From MGBC120314 sp051880495 (lineage in GTDB: Bacteria > Bacillota > Clostridia > Lachnospirales > Lachnospiraceae), in contig JBJEOB010000035.1 of NCBI GenBank assembly GCA_051880495.1, positions 1-18,029 of the forward strand: a stretch of DNA of 18,029 nucleotides, in the 5' to 3' direction. The notes beneath the pieces were generated by a model that saw nothing but the letters and a program-made list of their open reading frames with translations, was not told the origin of the DNA and searched no databases. Positions within the stretch are counted from its first letter, which is position 1. Each line of letters opens with the position of its first letter. Positions 1 through 6,507 of this stretch are shown in pieces. The translations under genes and the position numbers were made by a program.

Positions 1-1418
1 GAGTTATATTAGACGGTGTGTTTAATCATACTGGTCGTGATTTTTTTGCATTTCAGGATATAAAGCAGAATAGAGAAAATTCACAATATAAAGATTGGTA
101 TTGCGATGTGAATTTCTGGGGAAATAATTCTTACAATGACGGATTTTCTTATGCAAACTGGGGCGGATATGACCTTTTAGTAAAGCTAAATCAAAGAAAT
201 CCTGCGGTTAAGGACTATATTTGTGACGTCGTGAGATTTTGGGTTAGTGAGTTTGATATTGATGGAATTCGCCTGGATGCCGCAGATGTAATGGATTTTG
301 AATATATGAAAGCCCTGAGAAATGTGGCTAATGAAGTGAAACAGGATTTTTGGCTTATGGGCGAGGTGATTCATGGGGATTACTCAAGATGGGCCAATGA
401 CGGAACACTTCATTCAGTTACTAATTATATGCTTCATAAAGCGTTGTATTCTGCGCACAATGACCATAATTATTTTGAGGTGGCTCATACTGTTAAATAT
501 GTCAACGACATGGTTGGAAATAATTTGAAATTATATACATTTGTTGATAATCATGATGTGGAACGTATATATACGAAGTTGAACAATAAAGCACATTTTG
601 CACCTGTTCATGTAATGCTTTACACATTGCCCGGAATTCCGTCTATTTATTATGGTTCAGAGTTTGGAATTGAAGGACGCAAGGAACGCAACTCGGATGA
701 TTCTTTAAGACCGGCTTTGAATTATGACGATTATAAAGATGCGGTACACACTAATCCATGTACGCAGTTAATTGCAACCCTTGGAAAATTGCGCCAGAAT
801 ATCAAAGCTCTTTGTTATGGCGAATATAAGCAGTTGGAATTGCAAACTACGCATTTTGCATATGCGAGAATTTTGGACGGAAAATATGTTATTACGACTG
901 TGAATAATGGCGATAATGAAGTAAATATGAATATAGAAGCAGGGACGATGACACAAGCGTCAGAATATGTCGGCGTATTGACAGGCAGAAGAGTAACTGT
1001 AAATGCCGGAAGAATTCAAGTGAATGTTCCTGCAAACTCAGGAGAAATATGGATTCCCGAAGAACTTATGAGCGAAGGTCTTGCGCCATTAAAGACGGAG
1101 GAAATCGTTGCTACGGTGAAGATTGAGACTCCGGTGAATGAGGCTGCCCCGGTGAAGGTTGAGGCTCCGGTAAATGAGGTTGCTCCGGTAAATGCGGAGA
1201 CTCCTAATAGTGAGACTGATAATAGCATGGAAAGCTTTACGGACAACGTCATCATTGATTGGTCTAAATCCTACGAGGATATGACTGTGGCAGAGCTACA
1301 GGAGGCAATACTGGAGAAAATGAGAAGTAATGGACCTGTAACAGACTATATGTTAAAAACTGTCAGAGAAAATACCCATCATGGGTCGCTGGTGAATTGG
1401 GTTAAGAGTTTTAGATAA
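1..1418 (+). CDS. GH13 alpha-amylase family glycosidase, 5' end cut by window
   Basis: Cytoplasmic-type alpha-glucan hydrolase of the neopullulanase / cyclomaltodextrinase / maltogenic amylase kind; the exact substrate is not decidable here. The frame is open to base 3 and reads VILDGVFNH, GH13 conserved region I, so the true start lies upstream and this is not a broken gene. Numbering from the Val codon at 18: region II GIRLDAADV has Arg85 and nucleophile Asp87; region III MGEVIHG has acid/base Glu116; region IV FVDNHD has transition-state Asp180. A beta-sandwich domain follows at about 245-346. A Pro/Val/Glu-rich linker (360-400) holds two 12-residue repeats, and a helical tail (about 415-466) ends the protein. 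I do not recognise the tail as a named domain. The gene converges on the flagellin gene with 32 bp between stops. Family assignment is firm; specificity is inferred. Confidence 0.93.
   Translation, partial: VILDGVFNHTGRDFFAFQDIKQNRENSQYKDWYCDVNFWGNNSYNDGFSYANWGGYDLLVKLNQRNPAVKDYICDVVRFWVSEFDIDGIRLDAADVMDFEYMKALRNVANEVKQDFWLMGEVIHGDYSRWANDGTLHSVTNYMLHKALYSAHNDHNYFEVAHTVKYVNDMVGNNLKLYTFVDNHDVERIYTKLNNKAHFAPVHVMLYTLPGIPSIYYGSEFGIEGRKERNSDDSLRPALNYDDYKDAVHTNPCTQLIATLGKLRQNIKALCYGEYKQLELQTTHFAYARILDGKYVITTVNNGDNEVNMNIEAGTMTQASEYVGVLTGRRVTVNAGRIQVNVPANSGEIWIPEELMSEGLAPLKTEEIVATVKIETPVNEAAPVKVEAPVNEVAPVNAETPNSETDNSMESFTDNVIIDWSKSYEDMTVAELQEAILEKMRSNGPVTDYMLKTVRENTHHGSLVNWVKSFR
1125..1205 (+). repeat. 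36-bp in-frame tandem repeat encoding a Pro/Val/Glu linker
   Basis: Two adjacent 36-base units (1125-1160 and 1161-1196) and a 9-base partial third unit encode ETPVNEAAPVKV, EAPVNEVAPVNA and ETP. The units differ by scattered, partly synonymous changes. They lie between the GH13 beta-sandwich domain and the C-terminal tail and look like a flexible spacer that can lengthen or shorten by whole units. Confidence 0.85.
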
Positions 1419-1429
1419 TGTGTCCTGCA

Positions 1430-1449
1430 ATGGTAATGCAAAATACCAT
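1430..1449. terminator. Weak hairpin between convergent genes
   Basis: ATGGTA and TACCAT form a 6-bp inverted repeat around an 8-base loop, between the stop of the GH13 gene and the stop of the flagellin gene. There is no clear T-tract on either side, so termination is only a possibility. Nothing else is visible in this 32-bp gap. Confidence 0.25.
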
Positions 1450-1450
1450 A

Positions 1451-2788
1451 TCAGCTTAATAGTGATAGCACATCCTGATTACTTTTATATGCTTGTGACA
1501 ACATAGCCTGTCCTGCCTTCTCTAAAATCATTTCTTTAGAGAAGGCAACCATTTCCTTTGCCATATCCGTATCTCTGATACGTGACTCTGCTGATGTTGT
1601 ATTTTCCACTACATTCATCTCGTTTGCAATCGTATGTTCCAAACGGTTCTGTTGCGCACCAATCTTACTACGGTTTGAAGATACCTTTTCTAATGCTGTT
1701 TTAACAGCATCCAAGGCATTATTGGCACCGGTAGCGGTTGATACGTCTAAATCATTGATACCAAGGATATTTGTGTTCATAGGGTCAATCTCCAACCACA
1801 TACCCTGCCCGGATTCACTGCCTGATTGAATCCATAAATCAAGATTATTATCATTGTATTTATTTGCGTATATATATTCTGCTCCGGGATAATTATTGCT
1901 AAGCTGAAAAACAAATCCTTTTATCCCATCTTCATACAAATCATCAGATAATGCAGCATATACTTTACCACGACCGGTATAATTATCCAGATAAACCATA
2001 CCATTTGAATCAACTTTTAAATCGCTGATTTTTATACTTGATATATTATTTTTCTCAGCTATAATTCTTGAAAAATAGGCTTGATTTTGTGGATTGTTTT
2101 GCATGTTTTCTGTCTTTAAAAAAAATGATGAACCATTTAAGGAAAGAAACGTGTATTTATTATATTTGTCAGATGAATTTTTAACATATCCTGTCTCACC
2201 TAATGTAAGCCACGTTCCTTTAATTATATCACCTTGCTTATATTGCTTCCCGTCAAACATGGCATTTTGACCATTAAAACCTGTATATCTTATTTCAAAT
2301 GGTTCTTCCTTAATTATATTGGGTATAACCCATTTGTCAGAACCGTTATTGATTACTGTACCATCAATCTTTTCTTTAAATAAACTGAGTGTATTAAATT
2401 CTGTTGTATCTCCAACTCTGTCAATTTCCTGCAATATCTGACTAATTTCGTGTTGTATGGCTTTGCGGTCTTCATCCGTATTTGTGCCATTTGCCGATTG
2501 TACGGATAACTCGGTAATACGATGAAGCATATCACTAACCTCTGCCAATGCTCCGTCTGCAACCTGACATAGAGAAACTCCGTCTTGCGTGTTTCTTATT
2601 CCTTGTGAAAGACCTCTAATCTGTATGCGCATCTTTTCAGAAATGGATAATCCTGCCGCGTCATCAGCAGCTTTGTTGATGCGATAACCGGAAGATAATT
2701 TTTCGGTAGATTTAGCTTTATTTTTTGTAGTTATATTAAATTGTCTTCCTGTATTCATTGCAAGTAAATTATGTGCAACAACATTCAT
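1451..2788 (-). CDS. fliC: Flagellin (flagellar filament protein)
   Basis: Structural subunit of the flagellar filament, exported by the flagellar type III system and polymerised outside the cell. The N-terminal D0/D1 part (1 to about 137) carries the conserved LSSGYRINKAADDAAGLSIS stretch and ITELSVQSANGT. The C-terminal D1/D0 part (about 345-445) carries ALEKVSSNRSKIGAQQNRLE and ends QAYKSNQDVLSLLS. The central 200 or so residues are variable surface domain with no recognisable fold. Length (445) is normal for a flagellin with a small D2/D3 insert. There is no signal peptide, as expected. Position 74 is a cysteine within the conserved D1 segment (SLCQVADGAL), which is unusual for flagellins. 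The ribosome binding site is modest: GGGG at 2797-2800, 8 bases before ATG. The gene stands alone, with no other flagellar gene in view, and has a sigma-28-like promoter. Confidence 0.97.
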   Translation of the reverse strand: MNVVAHNLLAMNTGRQFNITTKNKAKSTEKLSSGYRINKAADDAAGLSISEKMRIQIRGLSQGIRNTQDGVSLCQVADGALAEVSDMLHRITELSVQSANGTNTDEDRKAIQHEISQILQEIDRVGDTTEFNTLSLFKEKIDGTVINNGSDKWVIPNIIKEEPFEIRYTGFNGQNAMFDGKQYKQGDIIKGTWLTLGETGYVKNSSDKYNKYTFLSLNGSSFFLKTENMQNNPQNQAYFSRIIAEKNNISSIKISDLKVDSNGMVYLDNYTGRGKVYAALSDDLYEDGIKGFVFQLSNNYPGAEYIYANKYNDNNLDLWIQSGSESGQGMWLEIDPMNTNILGINDLDVSTATGANNALDAVKTALEKVSSNRSKIGAQQNRLEHTIANEMNVVENTTSAESRIRDTDMAKEMVAFSKEMILEKAGQAMLSQAYKSNQDVLSLLS

Positions 2789-2838
2789 TTGGTTTACCCC
2801 GTAACATTAAAAAAGTAAAATTTATAGACTCATCTTTT

Positions 2839-2866
2839 TTATCGGAATGTTCTTTTGATTACATTA
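2839..2866 (-). promoter_or_regulatory. Sigma-28 (SigD/FliA)-like promoter of the flagellin gene
   Basis: On the minus strand CCGATAA (2839-2845) matches the -10 core of flagellar sigma-28 promoters (GCCGATAA). A TAAT (2863-2866) lies 17 bases upstream where TAAA at about 15-16 is usual, so the -35 match and spacing are imperfect. Transcription would begin near 2832, giving a leader of about 44 bases. Late flagellin genes are normally transcribed by this sigma factor, which supports the call. Confidence 0.6.
2849..2855 (+). promoter_or_regulatory. SinR-box-like heptamer
   Basis: GTTCTTT matches the GTTCTYT half-site recognised by Bacillus subtilis SinR. It lies between the flagellin -10 and -35 elements. 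A 7-base match can occur by chance, and the local XRE protein is not demonstrably a SinR orthologue, so this is tentative. Confidence 0.25.
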
Positions 2867-2881
2867 GCTATAACTAATGTA
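2860..2881. promoter_or_regulatory. Perfect inverted repeat, candidate operator
   Basis: TACATTAG and CTAATGTA are perfect 8-bp arms separated by 6 bases. The dyad overlaps the proposed flagellin -35 region and faces the divergent XRE gene. The hexamer ACATTA, in either orientation, also occurs at 2804-2809 and 2892-2897 in the same gap, beyond the two dyad halves. The likely reader is the neighbouring XRE protein, but that is inference. Confidence 0.5.
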
Positions 2882-2957
2882 TATTTTTTACACATTATTA
2901 TCCTAACAGGAATAGCCCATTAAAATTATGACATGTTAATAGAAAAGGAGAGTAGTC

Positions 2958-3290
2958 ATGACAGATTTGGACTTTAAGGAAATCGGCTTAAAGATAAAAG
3001 AACGTCGGAAAGCCGTAGGTGTTACACAAGAACATATAGCAAATGAATTGGAAGTAAATCCGTCTCATATCTCGAATATTGAGTGTGGTCGTGCAAACCC
3101 GTCACTTACCGCTCTAGTCAAAATTGCCAATATACTGGAATGCAGTGTCGATTTTTTCATAAGTGGAGAATATACCTACAAGATTGACAAGAACAAAGAA
3201 AAGACATTAGATGACGATATTATGGACAAACTAAAGTATTGTGATACCGACAAGAAAATTAAAGTCTTAAAAATGATTGACTTGCTTTAG
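2958..3290 (+). CDS. Small XRE-family DNA-binding regulator
   Basis: Cytoplasmic helix-turn-helix transcription factor of 110 residues. The Cro/C1-type HTH fills about 9-67: TQEHIANELEVNPSHISNIECG (23-44) is the helix-turn-helix, followed by the usual NPSLTALVKIANIL helix. The acidic then basic C-terminal segment (80-110) resembles the short dimerisation helix of small XRE repressors; SinR is of similar size (111 residues) and layout. The start is supported by AAAAGGAG at 2943-2950, 7 bases before ATG. The gene is divergent from the flagellin gene across 169 bp holding an operator-like dyad, so control of flagellin and of itself is a reasonable inference. A TTTACA at 2887-2892 or a TAAAAT at 2921-2926 could belong to its promoter, but neither has a good partner element. 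A strong terminator follows. Confidence 0.9.
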   Translation: MTDLDFKEIGLKIKERRKAVGVTQEHIANELEVNPSHISNIECGRANPSLTALVKIANILECSVDFFISGEYTYKIDKNKEKTLDDDIMDKLKYCDTDKKIKVLKMIDLL

Positions 3291-3331
3291 CCAATTAATA
3301 ATGAATATGGAAAAAGAGCATTAAAATATGG

Positions 3332-3372
3332 TGCTAAGCCAGGAAACAGATCTGTTGGCTTAGCATTTTTTT
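3332..3372 (+). terminator. Rho-independent terminator of the XRE gene
   Basis: TGCTAAGCCA (3332-3341) pairs perfectly with TGGCTTAGCA (3356-3365) and is followed by seven T residues. The 14-base loop contains its own 10-base palindrome (ACAGATCTGT), so the hairpin may fold further. Confidence 0.9.
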
Positions 3373-3415
3373 GTATAATAGGAAATTTCGTTGAAATTTC
3401 CTATTATACAAAAAA
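3367..3415. repeat. 23-bp perfect inverted repeat with 3-base loop
   Basis: The left arm (3367-3389) begins with six Ts of the preceding terminator tract and ends GGAAATTTC. The right arm (3393-3415) begins GAAATTTCC and ends with six As. Only GTT separates them. This is far longer than a terminator stem and has no following T-tract. It directly adjoins the GC-rich palindromic block at 3416-3500 and may be part of the same element. Confidence 0.9.
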
Positions 3416-3506
3416 CGCTCCGCGAGGAACGCACTGCGGCGGATTGGAAAATTGTCGCAATGCGACCCGCCGCAGGCGGAGAATCTCGCAAGCGAGCTTC
3501 TTTTTT
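3416..3506. repeat. GC-rich composite palindromic element (REP/MITE-like)
   Basis: An 85-base block with about 64% G+C by hand count sits in an otherwise AT-rich gap. It contains nested stems: CTCCGC (3418-3423) with GCGGAG (3476-3481), CTGCGGCGG (3434-3442) with CCGCCGCAG (3467-3475), GTCGCA (3454-3459) with TGCGAC (3461-3466), and CTCGC (3485-3489) with GCGAG (3492-3496) followed by TTCTTTTTT. The layout is that of a dispersed extragenic palindrome; the last hairpin plus T-tract could also terminate transcription. No open reading frame is present. The rest of the 279-bp gap holds only the terminator, the long inverted repeat and the next promoter. Confidence 0.7.
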
Positions 3507-3533
3507 ATAAAACATCAAAAATACAAATATATG

Positions 3534-3542
3534 TGATATAAT
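3534..3542 (+). promoter_or_regulatory. Extended -10 promoter of the FMN-binding membrane protein gene
   Basis: TGATATAAT combines a perfect TATAAT (3537-3542) with the TGn extension at 3534-3536. No convincing -35 is visible at 17 bases, which is common for extended -10 promoters. Transcription would start near 3549, about 20 bases before the start codon. Confidence 0.55.
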
Positions 3543-3569
3543 TAAAAATATTGCATATGGAGGTAATGT

Positions 3570-4433
3570 ATGACATTAAGCATGATTTTGGCATGGACTG
3601 CTGTTTTATTTGTATGCTGCACTGCTGTAAAATTTATCATCAGAATAAGCAAATCTGTAAAATTAAATCGTTTTTTTCATAAAATTCATAATACAGTTGG
3701 AATTGCCGCTGTTATTACCGGACTGCTCCATGGTCTGCTGGCAGGAAATGTGGAGGGTACAGGATTATCGGGGATACATGTAGGTGATGTATTTTTTACT
3801 TTTAACTGGGGAACAGTTTGTTTTATCCTGATCGTTCTGCTATGGGGTACTTATCTGTTTAGAAGAGTGATGAAGAAAAACTGGATGAAGCTGCACAGGA
3901 TATTTACTATTTGCCTCCTGGTGGTTTTGGCACTTCATATCGTGGAGGTTGGAATCAGGCTGCCGGCACGCATATTGCATAAGGAAATGACGGATGAGAA
4001 TGATGTGGAAACGATTGAAAACAAAGTCAATGAAGAAATAACATTTTCAGGTGCAGCGTTGACAGATGGAGTGTACGAGGGAACGGCTGAGGGATATAAG
4101 TCCATTATTAAAGTTTCTGTCAGTGTGGAAAACGGTGTTGTTTCGGAAATTAAAATTTTGGAAGAAAATGATACACCTAATTATTTTGAAAGAGCAAAGA
4201 GCATTATTAATGATATAATAGATGAGCAGTCGCTTAGTGTAGATGCTGTGTCAGGGGCAACATATTCGTCTGCAGGAATACTTAATGCCGTAAGGAATGC
4301 GCTTGAGGAAGCTGTTGAAGGTGGAGAGCTGGAACAAAGCGATATTACTTACAGTAATGAATTTAAGCATGAAGACGGAAATAAACATGGCGGTCCTGGT
4401 AAACATGGCGGGCATAATAATTTTGACCAATAG
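3570..4433 (+). CDS. Membrane cytochrome-b-like / FMN-binding domain fusion protein
   Basis: Predicted transmembrane redox protein. The N-terminal half (about 1-137) has four hydrophobic helices (roughly 4-24, 41-58, 80-98, 110-128), with histidines at 37, 40, 54, 109 and 123 arranged as in ferric-reductase-like or DUF4405-like b-heme membrane domains. The C-terminal half (about 165-252) is an FMN-binding domain like RnfG/NqrC: DGVYEGTAEGYK opens it, and DAVSGATYSS (225-234) contains the SGAT motif whose Thr231 would carry covalent FMN attached by an ApbE-type transferase. The tail (264-287) is rich in His, Gly and Asn. Family knowledge suggests electron transfer across the membrane to or from an extracellular flavin; the partner is unknown and no apbE gene is in view. 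The start is set by GGAGG at 3559-3563. It is probably co-transcribed with the GH5 gene 43 bp downstream. Confidence 0.85.
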   Translation: MTLSMILAWTAVLFVCCTAVKFIIRISKSVKLNRFFHKIHNTVGIAAVITGLLHGLLAGNVEGTGLSGIHVGDVFFTFNWGTVCFILIVLLWGTYLFRRVMKKNWMKLHRIFTICLLVVLALHIVEVGIRLPARILHKEMTDENDVETIENKVNEEITFSGAALTDGVYEGTAEGYKSIIKVSVSVENGVVSEIKILEENDTPNYFERAKSIINDIIDEQSLSVDAVSGATYSSAGILNAVRNALEEAVEGGELEQSDITYSNEFKHEDGNKHGGPGKHGGHNNFDQ

Positions 4434-4476
4434 ATGGTTATGTTAACAAAAAATATATCTGAAAGGAGAAATATGC

Positions 4477-5496
4477 ATGGAACTTTTAAGAGGAATTAAT
4501 TTTGGAGGATACCTTTCACAGTGTGAACATTCATTGGAGCATTACAAAACATTTATATCTGAAGACGATGTAAGACGTGTGGCAGAGTGGGGCTTTGACC
4601 ATATTCGTCTGCCTATAGATTATGAGGTTTTAGAGGATGAAAATGCAAATGAAAATCCGCGGGGAATTGCTTTTGTAGACCGGATGGTAAAATGGTGTCA
4701 GGATTATAATCTTGATGTGGTTCTGGATTTGCACAAGGCATATGGTTATGATTTTAATGATGCAGGTAACACCGATAAGAACAACCTGTTTACAAGTGAA
4801 TCGCTTAAGAAAAGATTTGTTGATTTGTGGAGCAGACTTGCAAAACGATATGGTGGATTTGAAAATGTGGCATTTGAGCTTCTGAATGAGGTCGTGGAGG
4901 AAGAAAATGCCGACTTGTGGAACGGACTTATAAATGAAACGGTGCAGGCAATAAGAGTATATGCTCCTGAAACACCTATTATTTATGGTGGAATTCAGTG
5001 GAACAGTGCAAGAACTCTTAAACTTTTAGATATACCGCAGGATAAAAATGTCATTTACACCTTCCATATGTATGAGCCGCTTATTTTCACACATCAGAAA
5101 GCATACTGGGTTCCTAATATGCCTATGGATACGGATATTTTGTATCCTCAGTCCATGGAATATTATAAGGAAGTATCAAAGCTTATCGGCGATAAGGGTA
5201 AGGATGTTGTTGTATCTAAGTGTGAAGATATAGGAAAGCCGTTTCTTATTGAGATGGTTAAGGAAGCGGTTGATGCTGCCAATAATGCCGGTGTAAGACT
5301 ATACTGCGGGGAGTTCGGTGTCATTGACAGAGCGCCTGTAGAAGATACGCTTCGCTGGTTTGAGGATATCATGGATGTGTTCAAAGAGTATAATATACAT
5401 TGTGCAGTTTGGAGTTACAAGAAGATGGATTTTGGTATCTCTGATGAGCATTATACACCGATTGCAGAAAAATTAATAAAGCTTCTTACAAGATAA
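4477..5496 (+). CDS. Cytoplasmic GH5 family glycoside hydrolase
   Basis: Retaining beta-glycosidase of clan GH-A, single catalytic domain, 339 residues. RGINFGGYLSQ (5-15) is the GH5 opening. Arg44 in HIRLP and His86 in LDLHKA are conserved active-site residues. FELLNEV (133-139) has the acid/base Glu138, HMYEP (197-201) lines the site, and CGEFG (277-281) has the nucleophile Glu279; AVWSYK near 310-315 gives the conserved Trp. There is no signal peptide, transmembrane segment or carbohydrate-binding module, so it probably acts inside the cell on imported beta-linked oligosaccharides. The exact substrate (cello-, manno- or other) cannot be read from sequence. AAAGGAG at 4462-4468 supports the ATG at 4477; an ATG 4 bases upstream is out of frame. 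No clear terminator follows it. Confidence 0.92.
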   Translation: MELLRGINFGGYLSQCEHSLEHYKTFISEDDVRRVAEWGFDHIRLPIDYEVLEDENANENPRGIAFVDRMVKWCQDYNLDVVLDLHKAYGYDFNDAGNTDKNNLFTSESLKKRFVDLWSRLAKRYGGFENVAFELLNEVVEEENADLWNGLINETVQAIRVYAPETPIIYGGIQWNSARTLKLLDIPQDKNVIYTFHMYEPLIFTHQKAYWVPNMPMDTDILYPQSMEYYKEVSKLIGDKGKDVVVSKCEDIGKPFLIEMVKEAVDAANNAGVRLYCGEFGVIDRAPVEDTLRWFEDIMDVFKEYNIHCAVWSYKKMDFGISDEHYTPIAEKLIKLLTR

Positions 5497-5553
5497 AGTA
5501 TGCTCCAAAGGTTTTATGCGGAAAGGAATAAGAATCAGTAAAAATAATTTTGC

Positions 5554-5585
5554 TTGACTCTCCCCTTAAGGAGAGGATGTAAAAT
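5554..5585 (+). promoter_or_regulatory. MerR-type promoter with operator in a 20-bp spacer
   Basis: TTGACT (5554-5559) and TAAAAT (5580-5585) are separated by 20 bases, longer than the normal 17. The spacer region is centred on a dyad: CTCTCC (5558-5563), CCTTAA, GGAGAG (5570-5575). An over-long spacer holding a dyad is the hallmark of MerR-family promoters, which the bound regulator untwists on effector binding. It precedes the MerR gene by 68 bases, so the operon is likely autoregulated. Confidence 0.85.
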
Positions 5586-5653
5586 CCTTTTATGGCAGGT
5601 CAGATTGTGGCTAAACAAGCTAAAACTAAACAAAAAGGGGCAGAGATGATTAT

Positions 5654-6502
5654 ATGAAAATGTATGAAAAACACAGCTACTGTAAAGAAAAGGAGAACAG
5701 CCGTCTATACAAGATAGGCATGTTTGCACAAATGAATCATATTACCGTAAAAACTTTGCGGTTTTATGAAGAACAGGGGCTTTTAGTACCGGCATATGTA
5801 GATGAGGATAACGGATACCGGTATTACACCATGAATCAGATGGCAGAACTTCATCAGATTTGTGCATTAAAGCAGGTAGGATTTACTCTTGAGGATATTC
5901 TTCAGCTAAAAAACGGAGCAGACAGAAATGCTTTTTTATCAGCGAAAAAGGCTGAACTTCTTCAAAAAATTGCAGAGCTTACGAAACAGATTGCAGTGAT
6001 TGAAGGATATATGGCAGATGCGAAAACTTACATTGAGGCACCGGTGTTAATAAAAACTATTCCGGCAGTCACGGTAGCATCCATGCAAAGACGGATAGAA
6101 TCATATGATGCGTTATTTGATATGATGCCGGAAATGGGGGCGGAAATGGAACGTCTGGGCTGTGAGTGCGCATTACCGGAGTATTGTTTTACGCAATATC
6201 TGGAGCCCGGATACAAAGAAGAACAGATTCTTGTTGAAACATGTGAGGCGGTTACAGAAAAAAAAGAGGATTCCAAGCTTGTGAAATTTAAAGAAGTTCC
6301 GGAAATACAGGCCGCCTGCATTTTTCACAAGGGCTCTTATAATGATTTCCCGCGGACATATGAGGCGATATTAAGCTATATTGAAGAAAACGGGTATGAA
6401 ATCTGTGGAAATATCCGTGAAAATTACATTGACGGTGTATGGAATAAAGACAGCGAAGATGAATGGCTGTCTGAGATACAGATTCCTGTAGAAAAGAGGT
6501 GA
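5654..6502 (+). CDS. MerR-family regulator with GyrI-like effector domain
   Basis: Cytoplasmic one-component regulator, 282 residues, laid out like BmrR/BltR. Residues about 19-88 are the MerR winged helix: YKIGMFAQMNHITVKTLRFYEEQGLL, then the wing PAYVDEDNGYRYYT. A coiled-coil dimer helix follows (about 95-125). Residues about 130-280 form a GyrI-like ligand-binding domain, the type that binds bulky, often cationic drugs. The first 18 residues before the HTH are longer than usual; an AAAGGAG lies inside them but has no start codon in frame at a usable distance, so the upstream ATG is kept. Its own ribosome binding site (GGGG near 5637) is weak. The stop overlaps the region of the UvrA-like gene start, showing one operon. 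The pair suggests a sensor switching on a resistance protein. Confidence 0.92.
   Translation: MKMYEKHSYCKEKENSRLYKIGMFAQMNHITVKTLRFYEEQGLLVPAYVDEDNGYRYYTMNQMAELHQICALKQVGFTLEDILQLKNGADRNAFLSAKKAELLQKIAELTKQIAVIEGYMADAKTYIEAPVLIKTIPAVTVASMQRRIESYDALFDMMPEMGAEMERLGCECALPEYCFTQYLEPGYKEEQILVETCEAVTEKKEDSKLVKFKEVPEIQAACIFHKGSYNDFPRTYEAILSYIEENGYEICGNIRENYIDGVWNKDSEDEWLSEIQIPVEKR
6495..6502 (+). promoter_or_regulatory. Ribosome binding site that decides the UvrA-like start
   Basis: AGAGGTGA (6495-6502) is a near-perfect anti-SD match lying across the MerR stop codon. It is 5 bases before the GTG at 6508. The earlier in-frame GTG at 6499 lies inside this site and has no ribosome binding site at a workable distance, so 6508 is the better start. 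Confidence 0.7.
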
Positions 6503-6507
6503 AAATT

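Noticed and set aside
1..20. Truncated GH13 gene as a pseudogene
   Set aside because: The frame stays open to the first bases and reads conserved region I, so the missing N-terminus is due to the window edge.
3373..3415. 23-bp inverted repeat as a terminator
   Set aside because: The stem is far too long, AT-rich and followed by As, not Ts.
5554..5585. CTCTCC/GGAGAG dyad as a terminator of the GH5 gene
   Set aside because: It sits between a TTGACT and a TAAAAT at MerR spacing and has no T-tract after it.
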